Shown here: in pieces, positions 1 through 8,462 of the stretch
Layout: the number at the start of each line of letters is the position of its first letter
How positions within the stretch are numbered: position 1 is the stretch's first letter
Assembly: GCA_022712915.1 (NCBI GenBank)
Contig: JAFLJQ010000098.1
Coordinates: 23,830 to 87,829, forward strand
Reading direction: 5' to 3'
Length of the DNA stretch: 64,000 nt
DNA from: Gammaproteobacteria bacterium
GTDB taxonomy: Bacteria > Pseudomonadota > Gammaproteobacteria > UBA6429 > Thiohalophilaceae
Translations under genes and position numbers: made by a program
The notes under the pieces: generated by a model
What the model was told of the DNA's origin: nothing
Seen by the model: the letters and a program-made list of their open reading frames with translations, nothing else
The model's database searches: none

Positions 1-2
1 GG

Positions 3-1046
3 GATGGCCTGAGCCAATGCTCCCATGATGACATCGACGATGCGTGTGCTGGTTTCCACATTACCGGCCGCCACCGCAGCAGGACGGCGTGCATTCACCA
101 AACACCCTTCGGGTGCCGTAATGCTGATAGGCCGGAAGCTACCCGCACAGGCCGGAGTCTGATCGGGCATCAAACAGCGAAACACATAATAGACCGCTGC
201 CGCCGCAACGGATAAAGGACAATTAATATTGCCTGTTGTCTGCCCAGCCGTGCCGGTAAAATCGACCTGCACCCGATGTTGGTGAATACGCACCATCGCC
301 TGAATACGAAGATCATGGTTTCCCATACCATCATCATCCATTAAATCCACAAAGTGATATTCACCATCAGGGATATCAGCCAGTGCTACCCTGGCCAGTC
401 GCTCACCATAATCGTTCAAGGCCGCGACGGCTAAATGAAACTCATCACAACCCAGCCCACTGATTAGCTGTCCCAACCTCTGCAAGCCTGTGCAATTGGC
501 GCTGATTTGAGCGGCAAAATCACCTCGCCCCTGTAACTCACTGCGAGTCTGACTCACAATACTCGTTAAATAGTCATCATCCACCTTGCCATTCTTCAGC
601 AAACGGGTCGGTGGTATCACCAAACCTTCTTCTTCAAGCGAGCTTGAAATGGGCATTGAACCCGGAGTTTTTGCACCAATATCAGCATGATGTGCACGAT
701 TAGCAACAAATGCCCACAATTTACCCTTGATAAATAATGGTGCGATAACGGTAATATCGGGCAAATGGGTTCCGCCAAGATAGGGATCGTTAACAATCAC
801 CATATCACCATCTTGCCAATCAAAATCCCCGACAATCCCGCCCATGGCATAGGCCATGCTCCCAAGGTGAACCGGGATATGGGCGGCCTGGGCACACAGC
901 TGCCCCTTGGCATCAAAAATCGCACAGGAATAATCAAGCCGATCGCGAATGTTGGGGGAGAAAGCAGCCTTTTGCAGCACCACCCCCATCTCATCACAGA
1001 TGGCACTAATGCGGCTGGTGAAAATACTAAGTTCTATAGCATTCAT
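3..1046 (-). CDS. Hydantoinase B / 5-oxoprolinase-type subunit (partial)
   Basis: The reading frame is open from an ATG at 1046 to the left window edge, so about 348 N-terminal residues are visible and the C-terminus is missing. The sequence (MNAIELSIFTSRISAICDEM, then GGTHLPDITVIAPLF and a histidine-rich RAHHADIG motif) is that of the N-methylhydantoinase B / 5-oxoprolinase B family, whose members are usually 500-600 residues. The family acts with an ATP-dependent HyuA-type partner to open cyclic amides such as hydantoins or 5-oxoproline; the partner would lie outside the window. Family assignment is firm, substrate unknown. Confidence 0.85.
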   Translation of the reverse strand, partial: MNAIELSIFTSRISAICDEMGVVLQKAAFSPNIRDRLDYSCAIFDAKGQLCAQAAHIPVHLGSMAYAMGGIVGDFDWQDGDMVIVNDPYLGGTHLPDITVIAPLFIKGKLWAFVANRAHHADIGAKTPGSMPISSSLEEEGLVIPPTRLLKNGKVDDDYLTSIVSQTRSELQGRGDFAAQISANCTGLQRLGQLISGLGCDEFHLAVAALNDYGERLARVALADIPDGEYHFVDLMDDDGMGNHDLRIQAMVRIHQHRVQVDFTGTAGQTTGNINCPLSVAAAAVYYVFRCLMPDQTPACAGSFRPISITAPEGCLVNARRPAAVAAGNVETSTRIVDVIMGALAQAI

Positions 1047-1204
1047 TTTATTAAGTATTTTATAGTGTCTAGAATCATTCTATTATGTCAGCCTTCGATC
1101 CCAGACAGGAAATAATCCTCCTTCACGGGGTGGTAAAATAAAAATACCACAGTAAAATACTAAACTAATAATTATTCAATAATACCAACACAGAGGAAAA
1201 AATC

Positions 1205-1282
1205 ATGAATCCATTAGACTCCATTACTGGAACCATCATTACAGGCTTCGTACTGGCCATCATTATTATGCTGGTTCTGTAA
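1205..1282 (+). CDS. Small single-span membrane protein, 25 aa
   Basis: ATG at 1205 is preceded by GAGG about 10 bases upstream and opens a 25-codon frame ending in TAA. The peptide MNPLDSITGTIITGFVLAII is followed by five more hydrophobic residues, so almost the whole C-terminal half is one membrane span. It lies 60 bases upstream of the PuuD-like membrane protein and in the same direction, so the two may be cotranscribed. No family is recognised. The good ribosome binding site and clean hydrophobic pattern argue for a real gene, but its size leaves doubt. Confidence 0.5.
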   Translation: MNPLDSITGTIITGFVLAIIIMLVL

Positions 1283-1343
1283 TACAGTCCACTAGCATTA
1301 TTTTAGAACATCAGAACTATTTTAAAGAATAACGGAGATTAAA

Positions 1344-1835
1344 ATGAACGACTTATCACTTGCAGTATGGTTCCACGTGATGGCTGGTATTACCTGGATC
1401 GGGCTATTGTATTATTTCAACTTCGTACAGATACCGGGTATGGGCAAAGCCAAGGCCGATGGTACGGCAGCCGGTATCACCAAACACATCGCACCACGAG
1501 CCCTGCTATGGTTCCGCTGGGCAGCAGTGGTCACCTGGATCACCGGTGCGGGTGCCCTGCAAAAAACAGTAGGCCTGGTTGAAGCCTTCACCTTTGCCAA
1601 TGAACAGGCAAGCATAATTGGCATAGGCTCCTGGTTGGGAACCATTATGTTATTCAATGTCTGGGTTTTGATCTGGCCTAACCAGAAAAAAGTACTCGGT
1701 CTGGTTGAAGCCAGTGATGCAGAAAAGGCCAAGGCAGGTCGTATTGCCCTGTTGGCCTCACGCGCCAATACCGCCCTGTCTATCCCGATGCTGATGAGCA
1801 TGGTTGCATATGGCCATGGTGGTTTCCCAATATAA
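1344..1835 (+). CDS. PuuD-like integral membrane protein
   Basis: This 163-residue protein has about four membrane spans: near residues 5-27 (WFHVMAGITWIGLLYYFNF), 55-72, 90-112 and 140-158. The opening FHVMAGITWIG pattern and the WFRWAAVVTWITGAG segment are typical of the urate hydroxylase PuuD membrane-domain family, which databases have often mislabelled as antitermination protein NusG. The cytochrome c domain of full PuuD proteins is absent, so an oxidase role cannot be inferred. The start has an AACGGAG ribosome binding site and the gene ends just before a strong terminator. Confidence 0.6.
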   Translation: MNDLSLAVWFHVMAGITWIGLLYYFNFVQIPGMGKAKADGTAAGITKHIAPRALLWFRWAAVVTWITGAGALQKTVGLVEAFTFANEQASIIGIGSWLGTIMLFNVWVLIWPNQKKVLGLVEASDAEKAKAGRIALLASRANTALSIPMLMSMVAYGHGGFPI

Positions 1836-1861
1836 TTCACAGTTAGTCTAGTCATAACGAC

Positions 1862-1892
1862 AAACCCGGCTTTGGCCGGGTTTATCTTTTTT
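1862..1892 (+). terminator. Rho-independent terminator after the PuuD-like gene
   Basis: AAACCCGGC (1862-1870) pairs perfectly with GCCGGGTTT (1875-1883) across a four-base loop and is followed by a T-rich run (ATCTTTTTT). It lies 27 bases after the stop codon of the PuuD-like gene, between that gene and argD. Confidence 0.85.
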
Positions 1893-1990
1893 GGGGGGTT
1901 GCTCATTCCGTATTCTTATATAGAATAAACCCCTAGATGGCGGCCTGCTGTTCAAACGGGCTGCTTTTTTTATTTTTGCTGGAAAAGACA

Positions 1991-3166
1991 ATGACCAATC
2001 ATCTAATGACAAATTATGCCCCCATGGCTGTGAGCTTCACACGGGGTGCGGGTGCCCTTATCTGGGATACAAATGGCAAACAATATCTGGATGCCCTCGG
2101 GGGTATTGCGGTGTGCGCTCTAGGCCACGCCCATCCGGCAGTGTCCAAAGCCATTTGTGAACAGGCCGGGCAACTCATGCATACCTCCAACCTGTATACC
2201 ATCGATCTGCAGATTCAATTAGCTGATCGTCTTTGTCACCACGCAGGAATGGAGCAGGCTTTTTTTAGCAACTCTGGCGCTGAAGCCAATGAAGCCGCCA
2301 TCAAGCTGGCACGAATGTTTGGCCACAGCAAGGAAATTGCTATACCGCAGATCATTGTCATGCAGGGCAGTTTTCATGGCCGCACCATGGCAACCTTGTC
2401 GGCTACCGGTAATCCAAAAGTCCAGGCAGGATTTGAACCCCTGGTAGAAGGCTTTATTCATGTGCCCTATAATGATATCGAAGCGGTTAAAACACTTGCT
2501 ACAGAAAATAAAAATATCGTTGCAATCCTGGTAGAACCGATCACAGGAGAAGGTGGGATCAAGGTTCCAGCCGCCAATTACCTCAACCAATTACGCACGA
2601 TATGCGATACCCATGACTGGTTATTAATGCTGGATGAAATTCAAACCGGCATGTGCCGCACAGGCAAATGGTTTGCCCATCAACACAACAACATCAAACC
2701 CGATGTAATGACTCTGGCCAAGGCCCTTGGCAACGGTATGCCGATCGGTGCCTGCCTGGCAGGCTCCAAAGCTGCCAACATTTTCCAACCCGGTAATCAC
2801 GGCTCAACCTACGGTGGCAACCTGCTGGCCTGCCGTGCAGCCCTGGCCGTAATCCAGACCATGGAACAGGAAAATCTTGCACGGCGCGCAGATGAATTGG
2901 GCAAAACTATCCAGCAAGGATTAAAAAACAAGTTACGCAACACAAAAGGTGTGCTGGAAATCCGCGGTAAGGGCTTGATGATCGGTATCGAACTCAATCG
3001 TCCTTGTGTTGAACTGGTAGCTCAAGCACTTGAACAAGGCATACTCATCAACGTAACGGCTAACTCTGTTGTGCGCTTACTTCCCCCCCTGATCATCAGT
3101 AATAATGAAGCTGAACAAATCGTCAACCATGTCAGCACACTGATTGAGAATTTTCTCAGCCACTAA
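1991..3166 (+). CDS. argD: Acetylornithine aminotransferase
   Basis: PLP-dependent class III aminotransferase that converts N-acetylglutamate semialdehyde to N-acetylornithine in arginine synthesis. The 391 residues match the usual length near 400. Visible motifs are the N-terminal GxxLWD-like segment (GALIWDTNGKQYLDALGG), FSNSGAEANEAAIKLAR, the LLMLDEIQTGMCRTGKWFAH cofactor region and the LAKALGNGMPIGA segment with the Schiff-base lysine near residue 250. The frame extends upstream to 1937, but ATG 1991 gives the normal N-terminus and has a GGAAAAG site in front. argF follows 24 bases later, so the two probably form an operon. Confidence 0.93.
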   Translation: MTNHLMTNYAPMAVSFTRGAGALIWDTNGKQYLDALGGIAVCALGHAHPAVSKAICEQAGQLMHTSNLYTIDLQIQLADRLCHHAGMEQAFFSNSGAEANEAAIKLARMFGHSKEIAIPQIIVMQGSFHGRTMATLSATGNPKVQAGFEPLVEGFIHVPYNDIEAVKTLATENKNIVAILVEPITGEGGIKVPAANYLNQLRTICDTHDWLLMLDEIQTGMCRTGKWFAHQHNNIKPDVMTLAKALGNGMPIGACLAGSKAANIFQPGNHGSTYGGNLLACRAALAVIQTMEQENLARRADELGKTIQQGLKNKLRNTKGVLEIRGKGLMIGIELNRPCVELVAQALEQGILINVTANSVVRLLPPLIISNNEAEQIVNHVSTLIENFLSH

Positions 3167-3190
3167 ATCCAGCCAGAAGAGGACGGCAAA

Positions 3191-4096
3191 ATGACAAAAC
3201 ATTTTCTGACACTATTGGATCTTGATAAAGATGAGGCAGAAACACTCATCCAGCGTGCTATCGAACTTAAAAAAATGGTCCAAGAAGACACCCCTCATGA
3301 GCTTTTTAAGAACAAAACACTGGCCATGATTTTCGACAAGTCATCCACCCGTACCCGCGTATCTTTTGAAACCGCCATGGTGCAGTTTGGTGGTCATGCT
3401 ATATTTCTGTCACCACGCGACACCCAGTTGGGTCGCGGCGAACCCATCGAAGATAGCGCACGGGTTTTGTCACGCATGGTCGACATCATTATGATTCGTA
3501 CCTTTGAGCATGAAAAGATCGAAAAATTTGCTGAATATTCACAGGTTCCGGTTATCAATGCCCTGACCGATATGTATCACCCCTGTCAACTGCTTGCCGA
3601 TATCCTGACCTATGTCGAACACCGTGGCAGTATCAAAGGCAAGAAAATAGCCTGGATTGGTGATGGTAATAATATGTGTCACTCCTATATCAATGCAGCG
3701 CGTCTATTTGATTTTAAGTTACACATCGCCTCACCGGCCGGTTATGAGCCAGATCAACAAATAATGAGTGCCGCAGGTGATTGTGTCAGTTTCACAAGTG
3801 ATCCCAAACAGGCGTCTGAACAAGCCGATCTAGTCGTGACTGATGTCTGGGCGAGTATGGGCCAGGAGGAAGAACAGCGGAAACGCGAAAAAAGCTTCCA
3901 TAATTTTCAGGTCAATCAAGCGCTGATGACCGGAGCAAAACCTGATGCACTGTTTATGCACTGCCTGCCAGCACACCGAGGAGAAGAGGTCAGCGCCGAA
4001 GTAATCGATGGCCCACAAAGTGTAGTCTGGGATGAGGCTGAAAACCGCTTGCATAGCCAAAAAGCCCTGTTGGAATTACTGCTTAACAGCCGCTAG
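3191..4096 (+). CDS. argF: Ornithine carbamoyltransferase
   Basis: Cytoplasmic enzyme that makes citrulline from ornithine and carbamoyl phosphate. All signature motifs are present: [10 protein letters not shown] near residues 51-60 (carbamoyl phosphate binding), HPCQLLAD near 130, and [10 protein letters not shown] near 256-266 with the active-site Cys. At 301 residues it matches anabolic OTCases. It sits 24 bases after argD with an AGAGGA ribosome binding site and is probably cotranscribed with it. Confidence 0.95.
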   Translation: MTKHFLTLLDLDKDEAETLIQRAIELKKMVQEDTPHELFKNKTLAMIFDKSSTRTRVSFETAMVQFGGHAIFLSPRDTQLGRGEPIEDSARVLSRMVDIIMIRTFEHEKIEKFAEYSQVPVINALTDMYHPCQLLADILTYVEHRGSIKGKKIAWIGDGNNMCHSYINAARLFDFKLHIASPAGYEPDQQIMSAAGDCVSFTSDPKQASEQADLVVTDVWASMGQEEEQRKREKSFHNFQVNQALMTGAKPDALFMHCLPAHRGEEVSAEVIDGPQSVVWDEAENRLHSQKALLELLLNSR

Positions 4097-4136
4097 AACC
4101 ACCCCATTTTTAAACAAGACATGCTATACATAAGCT

Positions 4137-4721
4137 ATGGATTTTAAAAAACTGCCAGCTACTTTTTGCATCCTGACCTTGATTCTGGCCACATTGCCCA
4201 CAACGGGTTTTACTAAAGACATGGCTGAAGGACTGGCGAGCTATCAGGCGGGCCATTATGAAGAGGCCTATAAAATCTGGTTACCTCTGGCACAAAAAGG
4301 GGATGCCAATGCCCAATTTAATCTGGGTCTGTTGTATCGAAACGGCTTTGGGATAAAACAAAATGATCGCGAAGCCCTGGGCTGGTTCAGCCAGGCCGCA
4401 CAACAAGGCCTGCTCGATGCACAATACAATACTGGTCTGATGTACATGGAAGGCCGCGGTGTGGCGATCAGTAGAATTGAGGCCTTCAAATGGTGGGAAC
4501 TGGCGGCCGCAAAAGAGCATGCCGATGCACAACACAATCTGGCCGTACTTTATGCCTACGGAATTGCAACCGCTACCGACACAACAAAAGCACTGGATCT
4601 TTGGCATCGCTCCGCAGCCCAAGGCCATGAGGGAGCACGCAAGGCTCTCTATCAAGCCTATAACGAAGGTTTGTTCGGTTTAAAACCCGATAAAGAAAAA
4701 GCCAAGCAGTGGCAAGATTAG
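4137..4721 (+). CDS. Sel1-like repeat protein, exported
   Basis: The 194-residue protein begins with a signal peptide (MDFKKLPATFCILTLILATL...TTGFTKD). The mature part contains about four Sel1-like repeats of roughly 36 residues, recognisable by AQFNLGLLYRNGFG, AQYNTGLMYMEGRG and AQHNLAVLYAYG. Such repeats form a helical solenoid for protein-protein contacts; no enzymatic residues are expected. It starts 40 bases after argF on the same strand, although a role in arginine synthesis is not implied. The specific partner is unknown. Confidence 0.75.
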   Translation: MDFKKLPATFCILTLILATLPTTGFTKDMAEGLASYQAGHYEEAYKIWLPLAQKGDANAQFNLGLLYRNGFGIKQNDREALGWFSQAAQQGLLDAQYNTGLMYMEGRGVAISRIEAFKWWELAAAKEHADAQHNLAVLYAYGIATATDTTKALDLWHRSAAQGHEGARKALYQAYNEGLFGLKPDKEKAKQWQD

Positions 4722-4841
4722 CCCCTACCCAATAATGGGTTAAAAAGATTTATAGGGACAAACCAATGTGTCCACTATATTTAATGGACTAGCGTACTCC
4801 CGTTTTCAATTTCAAACAGATAAATCAGGTTCTTTCACAAA

Positions 4842-4856
4842 TGAGATTTGTTATCA
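4842..4856. promoter_or_regulatory. Candidate Fur box upstream of the orphan ABC ATPase
   Basis: TGAGATT-T-GTTATCA fits the 7-1-7 inverted core of the Fur consensus (TGATAAT-N-ATTATCA) at 11 of 14 positions. It ends 11 bases before the ATG of the FbpC-like gene, within the larger inverted repeat CAAATGA...TCATTTG. Repression by iron-loaded Fur would suit a ferric transporter ATPase. This was read by eye and not scored. Confidence 0.45.
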
Positions 4857-4867
4857 TTTGCTGAATT

Positions 4868-5917
4868 ATGAAACCCTTACTTGAACTCGATCAGATCACC
4901 TGTCACTACCGTGGCCATACTGCGGTACATAAACTCAGCCTACATGTCAATCAAGGTGATCTATTTTGCCTGTTAGGACCCAGCGGTTGTGGCAAAACTA
5001 CCGTACTACGTGCTATCGCGGGCTTTGAAACTGTCCACAGCGGCCAGATTTCTCTACGCGGCAAAAATATCTCAACCGCCCACTACACCCTGCCACCCGA
5101 AAAACGTCGCATTGGCATGGTCTTTCAAGACTACGCCCTATTCCCACATATGAATGTCCACAGCAATGTCAGCTTTGGTTTGCAAGACAAACGCCCCACA
5201 GAGCGCAACCGAATTGCCCATGAAATGCTGGAGACCGTCGGGCTGACAGGATATGGCCAGCGCTATGTACATGAACTCTCTGGTGGCCAACAGCAACGTG
5301 TGGCCCTCGCTCGTGCCCTTGCCCCACAACCGGATCTAATCCTATTAGATGAACCCTTCTCCAATCTGGATGTAGAAATGCGTGAACGCCTTAGCCAGGA
5401 AGTCCGGCAGATTCTAAAATTACAGGGCACGACAGGTATCATGGTCACCCATGATCAAATGGAAGCCTTCGCGGTAGGCGACCAAATCGGGGTCATGAAT
5501 CATGGTCAGCTCCTGCAAAAAGATACAGCTTATAACCTCTATCATTCACCGGAAAACCCCTTTGTAGCTGATTTTATCGGTCAGGGTGTCTTCCTCGATG
5601 GCATACTATTATCTCCTGATACAGTCAAAACCGAATTAGGTATTATTGTAGGTGACCGTGCTTATGACTGGCCCATCAAGACCCCAGTCAAACTATTATT
5701 ACGACCAGACGATCTGATCAGTGATCCTGAAGGCCACTTACAAGCAGAAGTTATCCACAAAGCTTTCAAGGGTGCTGAGATTATGTACACCCTGCGCCTC
5801 AAAACCGGTACCAAAGTGCTTTCCCTATTTCCCAGCCACCATGACCACAATATCGGTGAGCAGGTGCGCTTACAACTCGCCCCAGATCACATGGTGATCT
5901 TCCGTACAAAGGACTAG
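4868..5917 (+). CDS. ABC transporter ATPase, FbpC/PotA-like
   Basis: This 349-residue ATPase has Walker A GPSGCGKTT (near 37-45), Q-loop MVFQDYALFPHM, signature LSGGQQQR, Walker B DLILLDEPFSNLD, and the H-loop VTHDQMEAFAVGD. A TOBE-like C-terminal extension follows from about residue 240. The arrangement is that of the CUT1/ferric/spermidine/sulfate group, and the sequence is closest to FbpC-type ferric transporters. No permease or binding protein gene is adjacent, so its partners must be encoded elsewhere. A Fur-like site directly upstream supports iron, but substrate assignment remains an inference. Confidence 0.8.
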   Translation: MKPLLELDQITCHYRGHTAVHKLSLHVNQGDLFCLLGPSGCGKTTVLRAIAGFETVHSGQISLRGKNISTAHYTLPPEKRRIGMVFQDYALFPHMNVHSNVSFGLQDKRPTERNRIAHEMLETVGLTGYGQRYVHELSGGQQQRVALARALAPQPDLILLDEPFSNLDVEMRERLSQEVRQILKLQGTTGIMVTHDQMEAFAVGDQIGVMNHGQLLQKDTAYNLYHSPENPFVADFIGQGVFLDGILLSPDTVKTELGIIVGDRAYDWPIKTPVKLLLRPDDLISDPEGHLQAEVIHKAFKGAEIMYTLRLKTGTKVLSLFPSHHDHNIGEQVRLQLAPDHMVIFRTKD

Positions 5918-6117
5918 GTTCCTCTACATCTTGTCAAATAATACTTTGTTATACCCGTTTGTGGCGAATTGACCAAACAGGTGTTAGTCTTAATGTGATA
6001 ATTTAAAGAACTTATAATTAAGTTCATCACATAGATGACGAAAAAATGACAAAATGCAGTTTTAAATTGAATGTTCTTACTTTATCGCAAAATCCTAAAG
6101 GAGGGTACAGGGAGTAA

Positions 6118-6237
6118 ATGAGTATTTTAAGTTTCTTTCCAACGAAGTCCGCAGTACACATAAAGGATTTAATCAGAGATTTTTTGGAGAAATATGACGT
6201 AGAACGCAGTCTACTTCTTAGTAAACTTTTACATTAA
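6118..6237 (+). CDS. Possible small protein, 39 aa
   Basis: ATG 6118 opens a 39-codon frame ending in TAA at 6237. It is preceded by AAGGAGG (6098-6104) and a second GGGAG close to the start. The product (MSILSFFPTKSAVHIKDLIR then DFLEKYDVERSLLLSKLLH) is charged, predicted helical and without a membrane span. It lies alone in the 358-base interval between the ABC ATPase and the SH3 protein. No family is recognised; support is the ribosome binding site and the intact frame. Confidence 0.35.
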   Translation: MSILSFFPTKSAVHIKDLIRDFLEKYDVERSLLLSKLLH

Positions 6238-6275
6238 CGATATTTTCCATATTAAAAAATCAACAGGGTATTGCC

Positions 6276-6953
6276 GTGAGTCGAATTATTGTTCTGTTTT
6301 TATTATCGCTATCAATTTTTGCAAGTGAAGCGCAAGCCGCTACCAAATATGTCAGCGATCATCTGATTATCACCCTGCGCTCAGGCTCAGGCAATCAGTA
6401 CAAACTTATAAAAACCATTACCACAGGCACCAAACTTGAGATCCTGCAGGAACTGACTGATATCGGTTATGCTCAGGTCAGGCTGAATGATGGAACCGAA
6501 GGCTGGGTTCGCACCCAATATCTGGTAGATAGCCCGGTTGCGCAACTACGCCTTGAGAGGTTGCAAAAGCGGTATGAAAAACTCAAAAAAAGATCCAGCG
6601 GTGGTACAGAGGAGTTAAAAACACTCAAGGCTGAGTTTAGCAAACTGAATCAGGATTACATTAAACTCACCAAAGAGCACAAGATAATATCGGATCGTAT
6701 GGATAGAATTAATCAGGTTGCAGCAAAGCCTATTTTACTGGACAAGGAAAACCGCGAACTCAAGGAACAAAATGTCACCCTCACCAATGAAATGCAATTA
6801 GTTTCCCAGGAGAATCAGATCCTCAAAGATCGCTCTGACCGAGACTGGTTTGTTGCCGGTGCCGGTGTCATCTTCATCGGCATCCTGCTTGGTCTGCTGT
6901 TGCCAAAATTCCGTAGCAGCAAGAAAAACAGTTGGAGTGGCAGCAGTCTGTAA
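6276..6953 (+). CDS. SH3-domain protein with C-terminal membrane anchor
   Basis: The gene starts with GTG (6276). Domains in order are a signal peptide (residues 1-21, ending ASEAQAA), a bacterial SH3 domain (about 25-85, with LRSGSGNQYKLI and EGWVRTQYL), a long coiled coil (about 90-185), and one membrane span near 190-210 (WFVAGAGVIFIGILLGLLLP) followed by a basic tail. This layout matches the YgiM-type SH3-plus-anchor family found across proteobacteria. The SH3 domain should face the periplasm. A precise function is not established for the family. Confidence 0.8.
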   Translation: MSRIIVLFLLSLSIFASEAQAATKYVSDHLIITLRSGSGNQYKLIKTITTGTKLEILQELTDIGYAQVRLNDGTEGWVRTQYLVDSPVAQLRLERLQKRYEKLKKRSSGGTEELKTLKAEFSKLNQDYIKLTKEHKIISDRMDRINQVAAKPILLDKENRELKEQNVTLTNEMQLVSQENQILKDRSDRDWFVAGAGVIFIGILLGLLLPKFRSSKKNSWSGSSL

Positions 6954-7007
6954 AGCTGATTAATCGTTGATGAGATAGACGCCGGATATCTCACCAACTA
7001 AACAAAC

Positions 7008-8162
7008 ATGACCCATACACCCACGCTCAAATTCATGTTGGAGGGCCTGATTGCCACGCCCTCCATCAGCAGTGTTGACTCCAACCACGATCAGAGCAAT
7101 CTTCAAGTCATTCAACTACTGGCCAACTGGCTGGATACACTCGGTTTTCAATGTGAAATTCTGCCCCTAACGAAAAATCCTGGTAAGGCTAATCTGATCG
7201 CAACACTGGGTGAAGGTCCTGGAGGGCTGGTACTGGCGGGGCATACCGACACCGTACCCTATGATGAAGGGCGTTGGAAACACGACCCCTTCAAACTCAT
7301 TGAACTAGACAATCGCTTTTATGGTCTTGGCACCTCGGACATGAAAAGTTTTCTGGCGCTGGCTATTGAGGCAACTAAAGCCTACACAGCCAAAGACTTT
7401 AAACAACCCTTGATCATTCTCGCCACGGCCGATGAAGAAAGTTCTATGGATGGTGCTCGTGAACTGGTCAAGTTGGGTAAACCAAAAGCACGTTATGCCA
7501 TTATCGGCGAACCCACCGGATTAAAACCGGTACGCGCCCATAAGGGTATGATGATGGAAGCTATTCGGCTAATTGGCCAATCAGGCCACTCAAGTGATCC
7601 GTCTTTAGGCAATAATGCCCTTGAAGGCATGCACAAAGTAATTGGAAGCATCCTCAACTGGCAAAAAAAATTACAACAACAATACCAGAATCCATTATTT
7701 CACATATCCTATCCAACCATCAATTTGGGACATATTCATGGTGGGGACAATCCAAATCGGATCTGCGGTGAGTGTGAGCTGTATATCGATCTCCGCCCCT
7801 TACCCGGTATGGATATCATTGCACTACAGGAAGAATTGGAACAGCAGATCAACAACATCATCAAGCCAACAGGGCTCAGCCTTGAAATCCGGCACCTAAT
7901 GCAAGCAGTCAACCCGATGGAAACGGCCTCAGATAGTCAAATAGTGCAAAGCGTGGAAAAATTAACCCGGCATACTGCCGAAGCAGCAGCCTATAGTACT
8001 GAGGCACCTTTCCTGAATCAACTCGGTATGGAAACCATCATTCTGGGGCCCGGTCAAATTGCACAAGCCCATCAAGCAGATGAATACCTGTTGCTTGATA
8101 ACATCACGCCAATGATAAAAATTCTGCAACAAGTCATTCAACAGTTCTGTCTCACTGAATAA
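7008..8162 (+). CDS. argE: Acetylornithine deacetylase
   Basis: M20-family zinc peptidase homologue that removes acetate from N-acetylornithine. Metal and catalytic segments are visible: AGHTDTVPYDEGRW near residue 77 (His ligand and Asp), GLGTSDMKSF (bridging Asp), TADEESSMDGA (catalytic Glu and ligand Glu) and AHQADEYL near the C-terminus (last His ligand). Its 384 residues match E. coli ArgE. With argD, argF and argA also in this window the linear acetylated pathway is represented, although argE is separated from argF by three unrelated genes. Confidence 0.92.
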   Translation: MTHTPTLKFMLEGLIATPSISSVDSNHDQSNLQVIQLLANWLDTLGFQCEILPLTKNPGKANLIATLGEGPGGLVLAGHTDTVPYDEGRWKHDPFKLIELDNRFYGLGTSDMKSFLALAIEATKAYTAKDFKQPLIILATADEESSMDGARELVKLGKPKARYAIIGEPTGLKPVRAHKGMMMEAIRLIGQSGHSSDPSLGNNALEGMHKVIGSILNWQKKLQQQYQNPLFHISYPTINLGHIHGGDNPNRICGECELYIDLRPLPGMDIIALQEELEQQINNIIKPTGLSLEIRHLMQAVNPMETASDSQIVQSVEKLTRHTAEAAAYSTEAPFLNQLGMETIILGPGQIAQAHQADEYLLLDNITPMIKILQQVIQQFCLTE

Positions 8163-8268
8163 ACCCGTGATGACAAACCTATAATATCAAGCCAGTAAAC
8201 ATAACTGACCACAACAACCTATCTTACACAATACTGACAACTCTCTTTATTACAACCGAATAACTATA

Positions 8269-8462
8269 GGGCACTTCTATAAATGCACTTTTCACCCAAG
8301 GGGCACAAATCAGAGATAACGGTGTCAGTGCAGTACTCGAACACCTGGACGGCACCTCATGTATGTCATATCACGGCGGTTCTTGGATTCTGGCTCCATG
8401 CTTCATCCAACCTCCTGCTCTGACTTCCTTGCTCTCACGAAAAAATTACATCATCTTCTAAG
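8269..8462 (+). mobile_element. Family A MITE-like element, copy 1 (deleted/decayed right end)
   Basis: Starts with GGGCACTTCTATAAATGCAC, the terminus shared with the copies at 15323 and 44051. The interior (TCATGTATGTCATAT, GATTCTGGCTCCATGCTTCATC, CTTGCTCTCAC) also matches them. The central segment carrying the AAGGATTGT hairpin is deleted and the right terminal repeat is eroded (CTTCTAAGCCC). Its right margin runs into the stop codon of the OlsB-like gene. No coding capacity. Confidence 0.75.

Noticed and set aside
1344..1835. Antitermination protein NusG label for the PuuD-like protein
   Set aside because: The protein has several membrane spans and no NGN or KOW motif; the NusG name is a known propagated error for this family.
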